The notes: a model not told the origin generated them from the letters alone. A stretch of DNA of 64,000 nt from RGIG995 sp045542115 (GCA_045542115.1 JAZQKK010000033.1:1-64000), one strand, 5' to 3'; counted from the first letter of the stretch, positions 15,923 through 25,706 are shown. Translations and numbers: made by a program.

Positions 15923-18689
15923 ACGATTTCTCCAACAATGGTTTCAAATATTGACCCGTATAGGATTGTGGGCATTTTGCAACTTCTCGCGGGGTTCCTT
16001 GCGCAACAATCAAACCGCCCTTATCTCCGCCTTCCGGACCAAGGTCGATAACGTAATCGCACACCTTGATTACGTCCAGATTATGCTCAATAACCACTAC
16101 GGTATTCCCACTGTCGGTCAATCGTTGCAATACGTCAATCAGCCGATGAACGTCCGCAGAGTGAAGGCCTGTGGTAGGTTCATCCAAAACGTATACCGTC
16201 CGCCCGGTGGAACGTTTACTCAATTCCGTAGCCAACTTCACACGCTGGGCTTCACCTCCGGAAAGGGTGGTAGAAGACTGGCCGATTTTAATATATCCAA
16301 GTCCTACGTCAAACAACGTTTGAAGTTTACGGCGGAGGGATGGGAAGTTTTCAAAGAATTTCAACCCCTCTTCCACCGTCATTTCCAGGACGTCGTGAAT
16401 CGTTTTTCCTTTGAATTTGATTTCCAAGGTCTCACGATTATACCGTTTCCCGCCGCAAACGTCACAGGGAACGTAAATGTCCGGCAAAAAGTGCATCTCA
16501 ATCTTCGTCACGCCGTCTCCGGAGCACGCTTCACAACGCCCACCGTCTACGTTAAAAGAAAAGCGACTTGCCGTATACCCCTTTGCCTTCGCATCCGGGG
16601 TCGCAGCAAACAATTCCCGAATTTCGGTAAACATCCCCGTATAAGTGGCGGGATTGGACCGGGGAGTACGCCCAATAGGGCTTTGGTCAATGTTAACGAC
16701 CTTGTCAACCTGTTCCAAACCGTCAACTCCATCGCATTCTCCCGGCGTTTCGTGAGCACGATTCAAGGTCGAAGCAAGAGTTTTGTAGAAAATTTCATTG
16801 ACAAGACTGGATTTTCCCGATCCGGAGACACCGGTAACGCAAGTAAAGGCAGACAGAGGAATAGACACGTCAATTCCCTTCAAATTATTTTGCCGAGCAT
16901 TACGGACCGTGAGATAACGACTGCCTACCGGACGGGTCGTTTTCGGGATTTCAATGGATTTTCTTCCCGAAAGGTATTCGCCCGTGATAGACTCTTTGCA
17001 GTCCAAAATCCCCTCATATTTACCGGAATAAACCACTTCTCCTCCGTGGATTCCCGGTCCGGGCCCGATATCGACCAGCCAATCGGCGGCCCGCATCGTG
17101 TCTTCGTCGTGTTCTACGACAATTAACGTGTTTCCTTGGTCCCGCAGACGTTTTAAGGTTTCAATCAACTTCGAATTATCTCTCTGATGAAGCCCAATAC
17201 TCGGTTCATCTAAAATATACAATACCCCGGTCAAAGAAGAGCCGATTTGGGTAGCAAGACGAATCCGTTGGGATTCGCCTCCGGACAAGGTTCCCGACGC
17301 CCGGGCAAGGGTCAGATATTCCAACCCTACACTGGATAAAAAACCAAGGCGGGAACGAATTTCTTTCAGTATCATATCCGCAATAGAGGCTTCTCTTTGC
17401 GAAAGTTTTAAGTTATTGACAAAATTTAACGCGTCCCCCACCGGAAGACGACAGAACTCATCAATATTTAAACCGCCTACCGTAACGGCAAGAGACAACT
17501 CGTTCAACCGTGCCCCGTGACAGTCCGGGCAAGGCTTGTTGCTCATCAATGCTTCGTATTCTGCTTTTGCATAAGGACTGGACGTGGCTTTATACCGACG
17601 TTCCACCGTAGGAATAATCCCCTCAAATCCATCGCATCCGTATAACATATCGTGAAGGGTTTCGGGGTTTAAATCCTGAATAGGGGTGCTTAATTTATCT
17701 CCGTGAGCTTTGTAAATTGCATTGACAGCCTTCATTAAATAGGGATTTCCGGTAACACTCCCGAAACCCATAACACCAATTCCGCCGTCAAGAATATTTT
17801 TCTCGGGATCGGGGAAAACCCGGTCCGGGTCAATGCGCATCAAATATCCGATACCGCTACAAGTTTTACAGGCTCCCATCGGATTGTTAAAGGAAAACAT
17901 CCGGGGCGTCAATTCTTCGATTCCGATTTCGTGTTCCGGGCAGGAATACCGCTGAGAAAACATACGGTCTTCTACGCCATCAAAAATAACGATAAGTCCC
18001 TTGCTGATCCGGGACGCAGTCCCACAGGAATCGGTCAGTCTGCGACGAACGTCACTACGCACCGAAAGGCGATCCACGACGATTTCAATATTATGTTTTT
18101 TATTCTTTTCCAGGGGAATTTCATCCATTAGATCGCAGATAACCCCGTCGACACGTGCACGAACGAACCCGTGTTTCCGGTAGTCGGAAAACAACTTGGC
18201 AAATTCACCCTTTCGTCCCCGGATAACCGGTGCCAAAACCTGAATTCGCGTCCCCTCGGGATATTCCATAATACGGTCAACGATTTGGTCCAAGGGTTGT
18301 TTTTTTATCTCAATTCCGCAAACCGGACAATGGGGAATTCCAATGCGGGCATACAAAAGACGAAGATAATCGTAAATCTCAGTCGTTGTACCCACCGTGG
18401 AGCGAGGATTTTTAGAGGTGGTCTTCTGGTCAATGGAAATCGCGGGAGAAAGACCGTCAATGCTGTCTACGTCCGGTTTTTCCATCTGCCCTAAAAACAT
18501 CCGCGCATAAGAAGAAAGAGACTCTACGTATCGTCTCTGACCTTCCGCATAGATGGTATCAAAAGCCAAGGATGATTTTCCTGAACCGGAAAGACCGGTA
18601 AAGACCACGAACTGGTCACGGGGGACAGTTAAATCAATATTTTTCAGATTATTCTGCCGCGCACCGCGAATCACCAATTTATCAATCAT
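15912..18689 (-). CDS. uvrA: Excinuclease ABC subunit A
   Basis: UvrA recognises helix distortions and loads UvrB in nucleotide excision repair. The protein carries two ABC-type ATPase halves: Walker A GLSGSGKSSL and GVSGSGKSSL, two LSGGE signatures, and zinc fingers CPVC...and CEACSG...CDVCGG. Length of about 925 residues is normal. The ATG at 18689 follows AAAGGAG at 9 bases and gives the canonical MIDKLVIRGARQNNLKNI. The longer ORF start is rejected. It overlaps uvrB by 8 bases, so the two are co-translated. Confidence 0.97.
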   Translation of the reverse strand: MIDKLVIRGARQNNLKNIDLTVPRDQFVVFTGLSGSGKSSLAFDTIYAEGQRRYVESLSSYARMFLGQMEKPDVDSIDGLSPAISIDQKTTSKNPRSTVGTTTEIYDYLRLLYARIGIPHCPVCGIEIKKQPLDQIVDRIMEYPEGTRIQVLAPVIRGRKGEFAKLFSDYRKHGFVRARVDGVICDLMDEIPLEKNKKHNIEIVVDRLSVRSDVRRRLTDSCGTASRISKGLIVIFDGVEDRMFSQRYSCPEHEIGIEELTPRMFSFNNPMGACKTCSGIGYLMRIDPDRVFPDPEKNILDGGIGVMGFGSVTGNPYLMKAVNAIYKAHGDKLSTPIQDLNPETLHDMLYGCDGFEGIIPTVERRYKATSSPYAKAEYEALMSNKPCPDCHGARLNELSLAVTVGGLNIDEFCRLPVGDALNFVNNLKLSQREASIADMILKEIRSRLGFLSSVGLEYLTLARASGTLSGGESQRIRLATQIGSSLTGVLYILDEPSIGLHQRDNSKLIETLKRLRDQGNTLIVVEHDEDTMRAADWLVDIGPGPGIHGGEVVYSGKYEGILDCKESITGEYLSGRKSIEIPKTTRPVGSRYLTVRNARQNNLKGIDVSIPLSAFTCVTGVSGSGKSSLVNEIFYKTLASTLNRAHETPGECDGVDGLEQVDKVVNIDQSPIGRTPRSNPATYTGMFTEIRELFAATPDAKAKGYTASRFSFNVDGGRCEACSGDGVTKIEMHFLPDIYVPCDVCGGKRYNRETLEIKFKGKTIHDVLEMTVEEGLKFFENFPSLRRKLQTLFDVGLGYIKIGQSSTTLSGGEAQRVKLATELSKRSTGRTVYVLDEPTTGLHSADVHRLIDVLQRLTDSGNTVVVIEHNLDVIKVCDYVIDLGPEGGDKGGLIVAQGTPREVAKCPQSYTGQYLKPLLEKSYER

Positions 18690-20670
18690 TTTCTTTTGCT
18701 CCTTTGATTCTGCGAATCTCGTCCCGCAATTTGGCGGCGTATTCAAAGTCCAGAACTTTTGCCGCTTGCTTCATTTCATCGGTCAACCGTTCCAACATAC
18801 GTCGACGTTCGTCCTTGGAGAGCTTGGACGGGTCTATCTTCTCTTGTTCCAGATTCTGAACGTCTTTTGCTACGGTAGAGAAAGTCATATTGTTATCCAC
18901 TTTTTTCACGATTGTCTTCGGAGTAATTCCGTGAACACGGTTATATTCCGATTGAATCGAACGGCGACGCTCAGTCTCTCGAATGGCAGCTTCCATTGCG
19001 GGAGTAACTGAATCCCCATACATCACGACCTTGCCTTCCGCATTTCGCGCAGCCCGGCCGATAATCTGAATCAAAGAGGTTTCATTCCGCAAAAATCCTT
19101 GTTTATCCGCATCAAGAATTGCTACCAAAGACACCTCCGGTAGATCCAGGCCTTCTCGGAGAAGATTGATACCAACCAAAACGTCAAAATCCCCGTTGCG
19201 TAGATCCCGCAAGATCTGTATGCGGTCCAACGTCTCGATATCGTGGTGTAAATAGCGAACCCGAATTTCCATTTTTTCCAGATATTGCGCCAGAGATTCC
19301 GCTAATTTTTTGGTTACCGTCACCACCAGCACACGTTCTTTTTTCGCTACGCGCACGTTGATTTCACTCAAAAGGTCGTCAATCTGTCCTTCGGTAGGCC
19401 GAACGGAGATTTCGGGATCTAACAAACCCGTGGGACGAATAATCTGCTCCACAGTTTGAGCCGAATTGGTCTTTTCAAATTCACCGGGAGTTGCAGATAC
19501 GTAGACTACCTGATTCACCCGATCGTCGTATTCCTGAAAATTCAAAGGTCGATTATCGAATGCAGAAGGCAACCGAAATCCATAATCAACCAAACTGGTT
19601 TTTCGAGAACGGTCTCCTCCGCCCATTCCGCGAACTTGCGGCAACGTGACGTGGCTTTCGTCCACAAACATCAAATAATCTTTGGGGAAATAGTCCAGTA
19701 ACGTATGCGGGGTTGAGCCGGGAGCTCGTCCTTCCAAAATTCGAGAGTAATTTTCCACACCTTTGCAATACCCAACTTGCTTCAAGAACTCGACGTCATA
19801 CATCGTCCGTTCCGTAATTCGTTGGGCTTCAATTAATTTTCCTTGGGCGGTAAACCAAGCGGCACGCTCTTCCGTTTCCCGCAGAATTTCTTCAATCGCC
19901 TTATCCATTTTATCCGGCGTAGTTAAATAGTGTACTGCGGGGAAAATCGCATAATAGTCATACCGGCAAATCAATTCTCCGGTAATCGGGTCAATCTCGG
20001 AAATTCGGTCAATTTCATCGTCAAAAAACTCTACACGGACAAAGGTCTTTTCCGAATCCGCAGGGAAAATTTCCACAATATCGCCGTGTACACGGAAGGT
20101 TCCGCGGGCAATGTCAAAATCGTTCCGGGAATAATGTATCGAGACCAATTCCCGCAAAAAAACGTCTCGGTCTTTCCGCTGCCCTACACGGACCGAAGTC
20201 ATCTGGGAACGATAGGACTCCGGGTCACCTAACGCGTAAATGCAAGAAACACTGGCAACGATAATTACGTCTCGCCGCTCAAACAACGCCGAGGTTGCAG
20301 AATGTCGCAACCGGTCAATCTCATCATTGATACTCATATCTTTCTCAATATAAGTATCCGTATGAGCGATATAGGCTTCCGGCTGGTAATAATCGTAATA
20401 GGATACAAAATATTCTACGGCATTATTGGGAAAGAACTCCCGAAATTCCGCACACAATTGAGCCGCAAGGGTCTTATTATGGGCAAGAATTAAGGTCGGA
20501 CGATTCATCTGAGCAATAATGTTAGCCATCGTAAAGGTCTTCCCCGACCCGGTTACCCCCAACAGTGTCTGTCGTTTTTCGCCATTTTGAAGACCGCGAA
20601 CCAATTGTTCAATCGCTTTCGGCTGGTCTCCCGTAGGTTGATATTCCGACACCAATTCAAAACGGTCCAT
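18682..20670 (-). CDS. uvrB: Excinuclease ABC subunit B
   Basis: UvrB verifies damage and recruits UvrC. Helicase motifs include Walker A GVTGSGKTFTMA, the beta-hairpin region SYYDYYQPEAYI, DESHVTLPQ and the C-terminal UvrC-binding UVR motif (EMKQAAKVLDFEYAAKLRD). Length 662 is standard. A TATAAT box at 20717-20712 (minus strand) about 40 bases before the ATG and GGAGG supply expression. First gene of uvrB-uvrA-trmO. I see no clear LexA box. Confidence 0.97.
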   Translation of the reverse strand: MDRFELVSEYQPTGDQPKAIEQLVRGLQNGEKRQTLLGVTGSGKTFTMANIIAQMNRPTLILAHNKTLAAQLCAEFREFFPNNAVEYFVSYYDYYQPEAYIAHTDTYIEKDMSINDEIDRLRHSATSALFERRDVIIVASVSCIYALGDPESYRSQMTSVRVGQRKDRDVFLRELVSIHYSRNDFDIARGTFRVHGDIVEIFPADSEKTFVRVEFFDDEIDRISEIDPITGELICRYDYYAIFPAVHYLTTPDKMDKAIEEILRETEERAAWFTAQGKLIEAQRITERTMYDVEFLKQVGYCKGVENYSRILEGRAPGSTPHTLLDYFPKDYLMFVDESHVTLPQVRGMGGGDRSRKTSLVDYGFRLPSAFDNRPLNFQEYDDRVNQVVYVSATPGEFEKTNSAQTVEQIIRPTGLLDPEISVRPTEGQIDDLLSEINVRVAKKERVLVVTVTKKLAESLAQYLEKMEIRVRYLHHDIETLDRIQILRDLRNGDFDVLVGINLLREGLDLPEVSLVAILDADKQGFLRNETSLIQIIGRAARNAEGKVVMYGDSVTPAMEAAIRETERRRSIQSEYNRVHGITPKTIVKKVDNNMTFSTVAKDVQNLEQEKIDPSKLSKDERRRMLERLTDEMKQAAKVLDFEYAAKLRDEIRRIKGAKEND

Positions 20671-20770
20671 AACGGCCTCCTCTCCCTATAAAAGAAATTG
20701 TATCACCTTGTATTATACCACGTTTTCTTGAAAAATGGAAGGATAACGACAAAGATGTTACAAAAAAATC

Positions 20771-21838
20771 TCATTTTCCTTTTCTTCGTTTCCGACGAAT
20801 CCGATTGAGATGCCGCTCGAACTCACCGCTATCCAAAAGTTCGGTCAAAAAATACTGTTCCAAAACCGGAACCGGACAGGAAAAAGAGCCTAAGACCTGT
20901 TGAAAGACAGGTAGCAGTCGGTCGGGAAGAACCATATATCCCACACGAACCGACGGAGCCACCGTCCTGGAAAACGTATTCATATAAATGACTCTGTGTG
21001 GGTCCAGGGAAAATACCGTATCTTCCGATTTGGTCAAAGCGGTAAATTCTGAATCGTAATCATCTTCAACAATATATCCGTCCCGCTTTTCAGCCCAACG
21101 AACGTATTCGTGGCGTTTAGACGCAGTAGCGGTTACACCGCTGGGGAAACTACGGAAAGGGGTCACGTGGAGAACCGAAGCGTCGGTCCGTTGGAGTTCC
21201 GAAGACAAAATCCCGTCGTTTCCCATTGTAAGCCGGTCACAAGAGGCTCCGTTCGACCGATAAACCGTTAAAATTTTATCATACGACGGGTTTTCAATGC
21301 CATAACGGCGGGTTCGGCCTAGCATTTGCACCACCAAGCCGTACAGATACTCTGCCCCCGAACCAATAATGATTTGTTCCGGAGTTACGGGAAGGAAACG
21401 GCTTCGCAACAAATAATCAGCTAACGCTTTTCGCAATTCATAGCATCCCGTATTGGGACTGCGACAAAGTAAAGTCTCCCCTGCTTCATTCAGAACTTTT
21501 CGATATACTTTTGCAAGCGTCGAATAAGGAATGGCATCTTCGGAAACCGCTGCAAGCGAAGGTACTCTTTCCACAGAAGAAGCATTAGAAGTTGAAACGG
21601 TATCGTGCAAACGATACGTTACGTAATACCCGCTTCTGCACCGTGACTCCAAATACCCTTCATCGCATAAAATACCGTAGGCGTGCTCTACCGTAATTAC
21701 ACTTACATTATAGCGTTCCGCCGTTTTTCTTTTTGAGGGAATTTTTTGACCGTAGGAAAAGACACCGCCAACAATATCCTTTCGAAACTGTTGATACAGT
21801 CGAAGATAAGCAGGATTAAAAGAATCATTATGTCTCAT
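20771..21838 (-). CDS. MocR/GabR-type regulator, truncated and lacking the PLP lysine
   Basis: An N-terminal GntR winged helix (residues ~8-75, IPSKRKTAERYNVSVITVE) is joined to an aminotransferase-like domain (EDDYDSEF at ~258). In this family the cofactor is held by Lys in a TFSKTLAP segment. Here it is TFSRTVAPSVR, Arg at residue 291, and the usual SHQFP segment is TPFRSFP. The protein stops at 355 residues, about 80-100 short of the family, right after HLNRIRRKRR, so the C-terminal small domain is missing. It may be decaying or work as a cofactor-independent repressor. It is divergent from the P-loop gene, its likely target. Confidence 0.8.
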   Translation of the reverse strand: MRHNDSFNPAYLRLYQQFRKDIVGGVFSYGQKIPSKRKTAERYNVSVITVEHAYGILCDEGYLESRCRSGYYVTYRLHDTVSTSNASSVERVPSLAAVSEDAIPYSTLAKVYRKVLNEAGETLLCRSPNTGCYELRKALADYLLRSRFLPVTPEQIIIGSGAEYLYGLVVQMLGRTRRYGIENPSYDKILTVYRSNGASCDRLTMGNDGILSSELQRTDASVLHVTPFRSFPSGVTATASKRHEYVRWAEKRDGYIVEDDYDSEFTALTKSEDTVFSLDPHRVIYMNTFSRTVAPSVRVGYMVLPDRLLPVFQQVLGSFSCPVPVLEQYFLTELLDSGEFERHLNRIRRKRRKGK

Positions 21839-21887
21839 CTGACCTTATTAAATTATCCTTTCTAAAAAAGTGGATATCACCAAATTC

Positions 21888-21916
21888 ATTATAACTCATT
21901 TTTTCACTTTTGTAAA
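21888..21916 (-). promoter_or_regulatory. Promoter of MocR-type gene
   Basis: On the minus strand TTTACA (21916-21911), 17-bp spacer, TATAAT (21893-21888). Confidence 0.6.
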
Positions 21917-21994
21917 GAATCTTTGCGCAGATTACCAAAAAAAGAGGAAATTTCATATAATGGACAGAAAACGAGCAACGGGAGGGACCTCACA

Positions 21995-23047
21995 TTGAAC
22001 GGAACGACCATTAGAACCTTTCTGGGAGCAAACTCGGCAAAAGGATTTGCGTCGCTTTATCCTTCGTTTACCGAAAACAACCGCACTATCATCATTAAGG
22101 GTGGGCCGGGAAGCGGAAAAAGCAGTATTATGAAAAGATTTGCAGCCAAGGCATTGAAAGAAAACTTCTTTGTAGAATATTGCTATTGCTCTTCCGATGC
22201 AGACTCCCTGGATGCAATCCGAATTCCGGAAAAATCTTTGTGCGTCGTCGATGGAACTGCACCCCACCTACTCGAACCACGATTTCCGGGCGCACACGAT
22301 GAAATTTTCTACACAGGACAATTTTGGAATCGGGATACGTTAGAAAAATCATTCCCGGAAATTCAACAATTGACTCATCACATCAAAGGATGCTTCGCCC
22401 GAGCATACCGTTATCTTGCGGCCGCAGAAAAAACGGCAGATGATATCCGCGCTACGGCACTAAATAACGCACAAAAAGAAAAGCTTTGTAAATTTGCGCG
22501 GGATATGAGCAGGCGACTCATCCCCAGAAGAAACGGTTTCACCCTTTTGCGACCTCGATTTTTGAATTCTATCAGTCCCCAGGGATACGTAATTGCCCGG
22601 GACACTGTTTATACCTTAGCGGAACGGGTTTTCGTTTTGGATGACCCCTATCGCATTTCCGATGTTTTTTTGGATGAACTAATGAAAAGCGCCGAAGACA
22701 GCGGCCAAGAAATCTATCTGTTTTACGACCCATTATGTCCGGATAAATTGCAGCATTTAGTCTTCCCTGAATGCGGGATTGCTTTTGTAACTGCAAACAA
22801 AACCTTCACATTTGAAGCGCAAAATGCATATAGAATTCATCTGGAACGCTTTTTAGATATCAATAATGATATTAAAAAAGTATGCCGCGTTGCCGAACAG
22901 CAAATTGATTTCTGTTACCAACAAGCGCTGTGTTCTTTGAAAAAAGAAAAAGCATACCACGACGATTTGGAAGAGTTTTATATTGAGGCAATGGATTTCA
23001 AAGGATTAAACAATTACGTTACTAAATTTATGAAGCAATTTTTCTGA
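21995..23047 (+). CDS. P-loop ATPase-like protein, PRK06851 family
   Basis: A protein of ~350 residues with an N-terminal Walker A KGGPGSGKSSIMKRF and the family signature CSSDADSLDAI...VDGTAPHLLEPRFPGAHDEI. The C-terminal half repeats a similar fold with a weaker P-loop region. The family occurs in spore-forming Firmicutes and has no assigned reaction. TTG at 21995 is chosen because GGGAGG stands 9 bases upstream. The earlier TTG has no ribosome site, and no in-frame ATG lies before the P-loop. Divergent from the MocR-type gene. Confidence 0.75.
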   Translation: MNGTTIRTFLGANSAKGFASLYPSFTENNRTIIIKGGPGSGKSSIMKRFAAKALKENFFVEYCYCSSDADSLDAIRIPEKSLCVVDGTAPHLLEPRFPGAHDEIFYTGQFWNRDTLEKSFPEIQQLTHHIKGCFARAYRYLAAAEKTADDIRATALNNAQKEKLCKFARDMSRRLIPRRNGFTLLRPRFLNSISPQGYVIARDTVYTLAERVFVLDDPYRISDVFLDELMKSAEDSGQEIYLFYDPLCPDKLQHLVFPECGIAFVTANKTFTFEAQNAYRIHLERFLDINNDIKKVCRVAEQQIDFCYQQALCSLKKEKAYHDDLEEFYIEAMDFKGLNNYVTKFMKQFF

Positions 23048-23053
23048 CATAAA

Positions 23054-23084
23054 AAACGCCGGCAGAGACTTTCTGTCGGCGTTT
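23054..23084. terminator. Bidirectional terminator
   Basis: A stem of 15 bp with two imperfect pairs (AAACGCCGGCAGA with TTCTGTCGGCGTTT) between convergent genes, with an A-run on its left and T-rich flank. Confidence 0.75.
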
Positions 23085-23089
23085 CAGCG

Positions 23090-23605
23090 TTAAAATCGTG
23101 TTCGGTATTGATATTGATTTCTTTTCCTTTTCTTGAACAGTTCCGGAAATTCTCGTTTTAATTTAAGATAATATACCGAAAACACTCCGGCCCAAATCAA
23201 AAAAATAAGGTGTTCTGCTAAAAGAAAGTACATCTGCCATCCGTTTGCGGAATTTATTATATCCAAGACGATCCAAACACTGTCCGCAATCCACAATCCG
23301 CAAATTGCCCAAATACACACGGCTTTTCCATTGCGTCGAAACAGAACAAGCAAAGTCAAAATCGTCAATATGACAAAAGAACTAAGATAAATAAAATACA
23401 ACCATCGGGTCGCGGCTAAATAATTTTCCGATAACCAATCTTCATTATACTCAGAATAGAGAAAAACCCATTTAAAGTAATAAACACCAAAAAACGGCGG
23501 AAGATAATTCTGTGTAATCTGCCATATCAGCGTCATTACAAACGTAGATAGCAACGGATACGTGGATAAAAGCGAAAACAATTGTAATTTTTGTTTTTGG
23601 GTCAT
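23090..23605 (-). CDS. Multi-pass membrane protein of unknown function
   Basis: A 171-residue protein with four hydrophobic segments (about residues 9-30, 66-90, 95-115, 125-148) and a very basic C-terminal tail (FKKRKRNQYQYRTRF) that should lie in the cytoplasm. I recognise no family. It starts 14 bases after the M20 peptidase stop with GGAG before its ATG, so it is the second gene of that operon. Confidence 0.7.
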   Translation of the reverse strand: MTQKQKLQLFSLLSTYPLLSTFVMTLIWQITQNYLPPFFGVYYFKWVFLYSEYNEDWLSENYLAATRWLYFIYLSSFVILTILTLLVLFRRNGKAVCIWAICGLWIADSVWIVLDIINSANGWQMYFLLAEHLIFLIWAGVFSVYYLKLKREFPELFKKRKRNQYQYRTRF

Positions 23606-23618
23606 AATTTACTCCATT

Positions 23619-24770
23619 TTATTTCATTTCATTCTGCAAAAATGCCGTGAGTATCTTAGCACGCAAGGGAATGGATGAAACTTCAATGTATTCTTTATTC
23701 GTATGGCAAAATCTTCCCACGCCACCCATTCCGCAAATCGACGGAACACCTGCCGCCTGGGTATAACAAGAATCCGAGCCGCCCCCAGATTCCACAGGGG
23801 TCAGACTGCCCAAATCATAATCCTTACAAACCTTTAACAACTTTTCAAACAACGCCAACGTTTCCGCATTTTTCACCATCGGGGGGCGTCTTGATTCAAA
23901 CACGACCGAAGACTCCGTCCCTCTTACAAAACTTGTATTTACGATTTGTTTCACCGTTTCTTCGGCAGTCTCCATATCCTCGGGTCGCGGAACACGAACG
24001 TCAACCGACAACGTACAAGTATCCGGTATTACGTTAAAAGCAGAACCGCCTTCTACAATATTACAACTGTACGTAACACCGCCCACTTGACTTTTTTCTT
24101 GGAGCGCAACAATCTTATAGGCAGCCTCTTGAATCGGATTGCTGCACTGAAAATAGTGAATTCCGGAATGGCCGGAAACTCCGTGAATCTCCATCTGGCA
24201 CCGATAGACTCCCTTCCGAGAGATAACGACCTCATCGCTTTCCGTCGTTTCACAATTGATGGCATAGGGAAATCCCTTGGATTTATCCTCAAAAAAACGC
24301 ATTTCCGCAGGGCCGCCCAAACGATTGGAAACCTCTTCGTCGGAAGTTAAAAGCAAGCGAATCTGTTTGGAATATCCACTGTCTTTCAAAGCTTTCATTG
24401 CCAACAATGCGATGGCAATTCCCCCTTTGCAATCAATCACCCCGGGAGCAATAATACGATCTTCCAAACACGTTACCGGGTTTGGACCAAACAAACCGGG
24501 CTCGTGAACCGTATCGGTGTGACCCAAAAACAGACATCCCTTTTCCGAACCGGGATTCATATCAATCGTTAAAAAATCTCCGCAAGCATCCATTGGAGTT
24601 CTCTCGACGACAAATCCTTGGGCAACCGCAAAATTTTCAATAAAATCCATCAATCGGTCGATGACCGCTTTATCCGTCGCTTGGGCTTCAAAGGAACAAA
24701 TATCACACAAAAAATCGGTGAATTTTTCCACCTGTTCATCAACAATAGAAAATATTTCTCGAATCTCCAT
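23619..24770 (-). CDS. M20 family metallopeptidase (carboxypeptidase G2-like)
   Basis: Zinc exopeptidase family that splits amide bonds of N-acyl amino acids or short peptides. Metal and catalytic residues are visible: FLGHTDTVH, VIDCKGGIA, LLTSDEEVSN and a C-terminal FCHTNKEYIE with the last zinc His. The middle dimerisation domain includes VSGHSGIHYF. The start at 24770 follows GGGAG. The longer ORF lacks a ribosome site. No signal peptide, so cytosolic. The substrate is unknown. Confidence 0.88.
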   Translation of the reverse strand: MEIREIFSIVDEQVEKFTDFLCDICSFEAQATDKAVIDRLMDFIENFAVAQGFVVERTPMDACGDFLTIDMNPGSEKGCLFLGHTDTVHEPGLFGPNPVTCLEDRIIAPGVIDCKGGIAIALLAMKALKDSGYSKQIRLLLTSDEEVSNRLGGPAEMRFFEDKSKGFPYAINCETTESDEVVISRKGVYRCQMEIHGVSGHSGIHYFQCSNPIQEAAYKIVALQEKSQVGGVTYSCNIVEGGSAFNVIPDTCTLSVDVRVPRPEDMETAEETVKQIVNTSFVRGTESSVVFESRRPPMVKNAETLALFEKLLKVCKDYDLGSLTPVESGGGSDSCYTQAAGVPSICGMGGVGRFCHTNKEYIEVSSIPLRAKILTAFLQNEMK

Positions 24771-24863
24771 CTTTTCTCCCCTTTTTTCAAGTATATCATA
24801 CGTTGGTAAAAATGTCAAGACATTATCCACCCATCACGATTTGAATTCAAAGAAGAATTATAT

Positions 24864-24896
24864 ATGAAAGCAACAGGAATAGTTCGTAGAATCGAG
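24864..24896 (+). pseudogene. spoVT: spoVT 5' fragment, left copy
   Basis: Reads MKATGIVRRIE, identical to the SpoVT N-terminus except for the last residue, but by partly different codons (GGA ATA GTT CGT AGA instead of GGT ATT GTA CGT CGC). After GAG it continues GCT CGT GTT ATA, which could be SpoVT codons with a two-codon deletion, then runs into the AraC gene. No forespore promoter is evident in front. Confidence 0.75.
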
Positions 24897-24911
24897 GCTC
24901 GTGTTATAATT

Positions 24912-25706
24912 TTACTCCGCTTTTGTCATATAACAGTTCCGGTATTCTGTTGGTGACATCTGATAGTGCTTTTTGAACATTTTATTAAAATATATTGAGT
25001 CGCTGACGCCTACCTCTGCTGCTATTTGGTTAATGGACTTTGTCGTTCCTTGCAGTAGCTCTGCTGCTATGGACATCCGATAATTATTAAGGAAACAAAT
25101 CGGGGAAACGCCCATTTGTTTCTTAAAGACTGCAAACAAATGTGAAGTAGAAAGATGGGTTTTGTGTGCAATATCCTCGACCGATATTTTTTCTCTGTAG
25201 TTATCTTTTATATAACGTAAGGCTTGCTCTATATATGGGGATGACGGCTGTTCTTTTTCATCTGCAACCAAAGAAAGAAGTTTGACTATTTGATAATAAT
25301 AAATAGATTCGTTAAAAGCATTATCTGTATCAAACAATCTGTCAAAAACCGAATTCATTTCTGCCTTGACTTCTTCCGGCAAAATTGTCGGAAAACTGAA
25401 TTTTTCATCAAAATCATAAACATCGTTGATTTTGACTTTAATAAAAACCCAACGGCAGATCATACTTTTACTGGCGAGGTCTGTATTATGTACAATGCGT
25501 TGGTATACGTTTGACGGGGCAATAAAAAAGCCGCCATTTCCTGTATTGTGCATCGCTCCGTTGTCAAGCTGAATGTCATACGACCCTTCAACTGCCTGCA
25601 CAACTGATAAATATGGCAGCACCTTTGAGTGACAAGAACCGTCACACGTGGTAGAAGAAAAACCACTTTTATGGGCATATTCTATATTGATTTTTCCAAT
25701 ATGCAT
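24912..25706 (-). CDS. AraC family regulator of the glycyl radical operon
   Basis: 264 residues: an N-terminal cupin-like sensor (residues ~1-150) and a C-terminal pair of HTH motifs (ISVEDIAHKTHLSTSHLFAVFK and INQIAAEVGVSDSIYFNKMFKK) ending TEYRNCYMTKAE. Such proteins bind a small molecule and activate a neighbouring catabolic operon. It is divergent from the enzyme genes, with the two -35 boxes touching, so it very likely controls them. The ligand is unknown. Confidence 0.9.
   Translation of the reverse strand: MHIGKINIEYAHKSGFSSTTCDGSCHSKVLPYLSVVQAVEGSYDIQLDNGAMHNTGNGGFFIAPSNVYQRIVHNTDLASKSMICRWVFIKVKINDVYDFDEKFSFPTILPEEVKAEMNSVFDRLFDTDNAFNESIYYYQIVKLLSLVADEKEQPSSPYIEQALRYIKDNYREKISVEDIAHKTHLSTSHLFAVFKKQMGVSPICFLNNYRMSIAAELLQGTTKSINQIAAEVGVSDSIYFNKMFKKHYQMSPTEYRNCYMTKAE

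Noticed and set aside
15951..17126. 391-codon ORF on the plus strand inside uvrA
   Set aside because: Shadow of uvrA codon bias. Composition is unlike a protein and no ribosome site precedes it.
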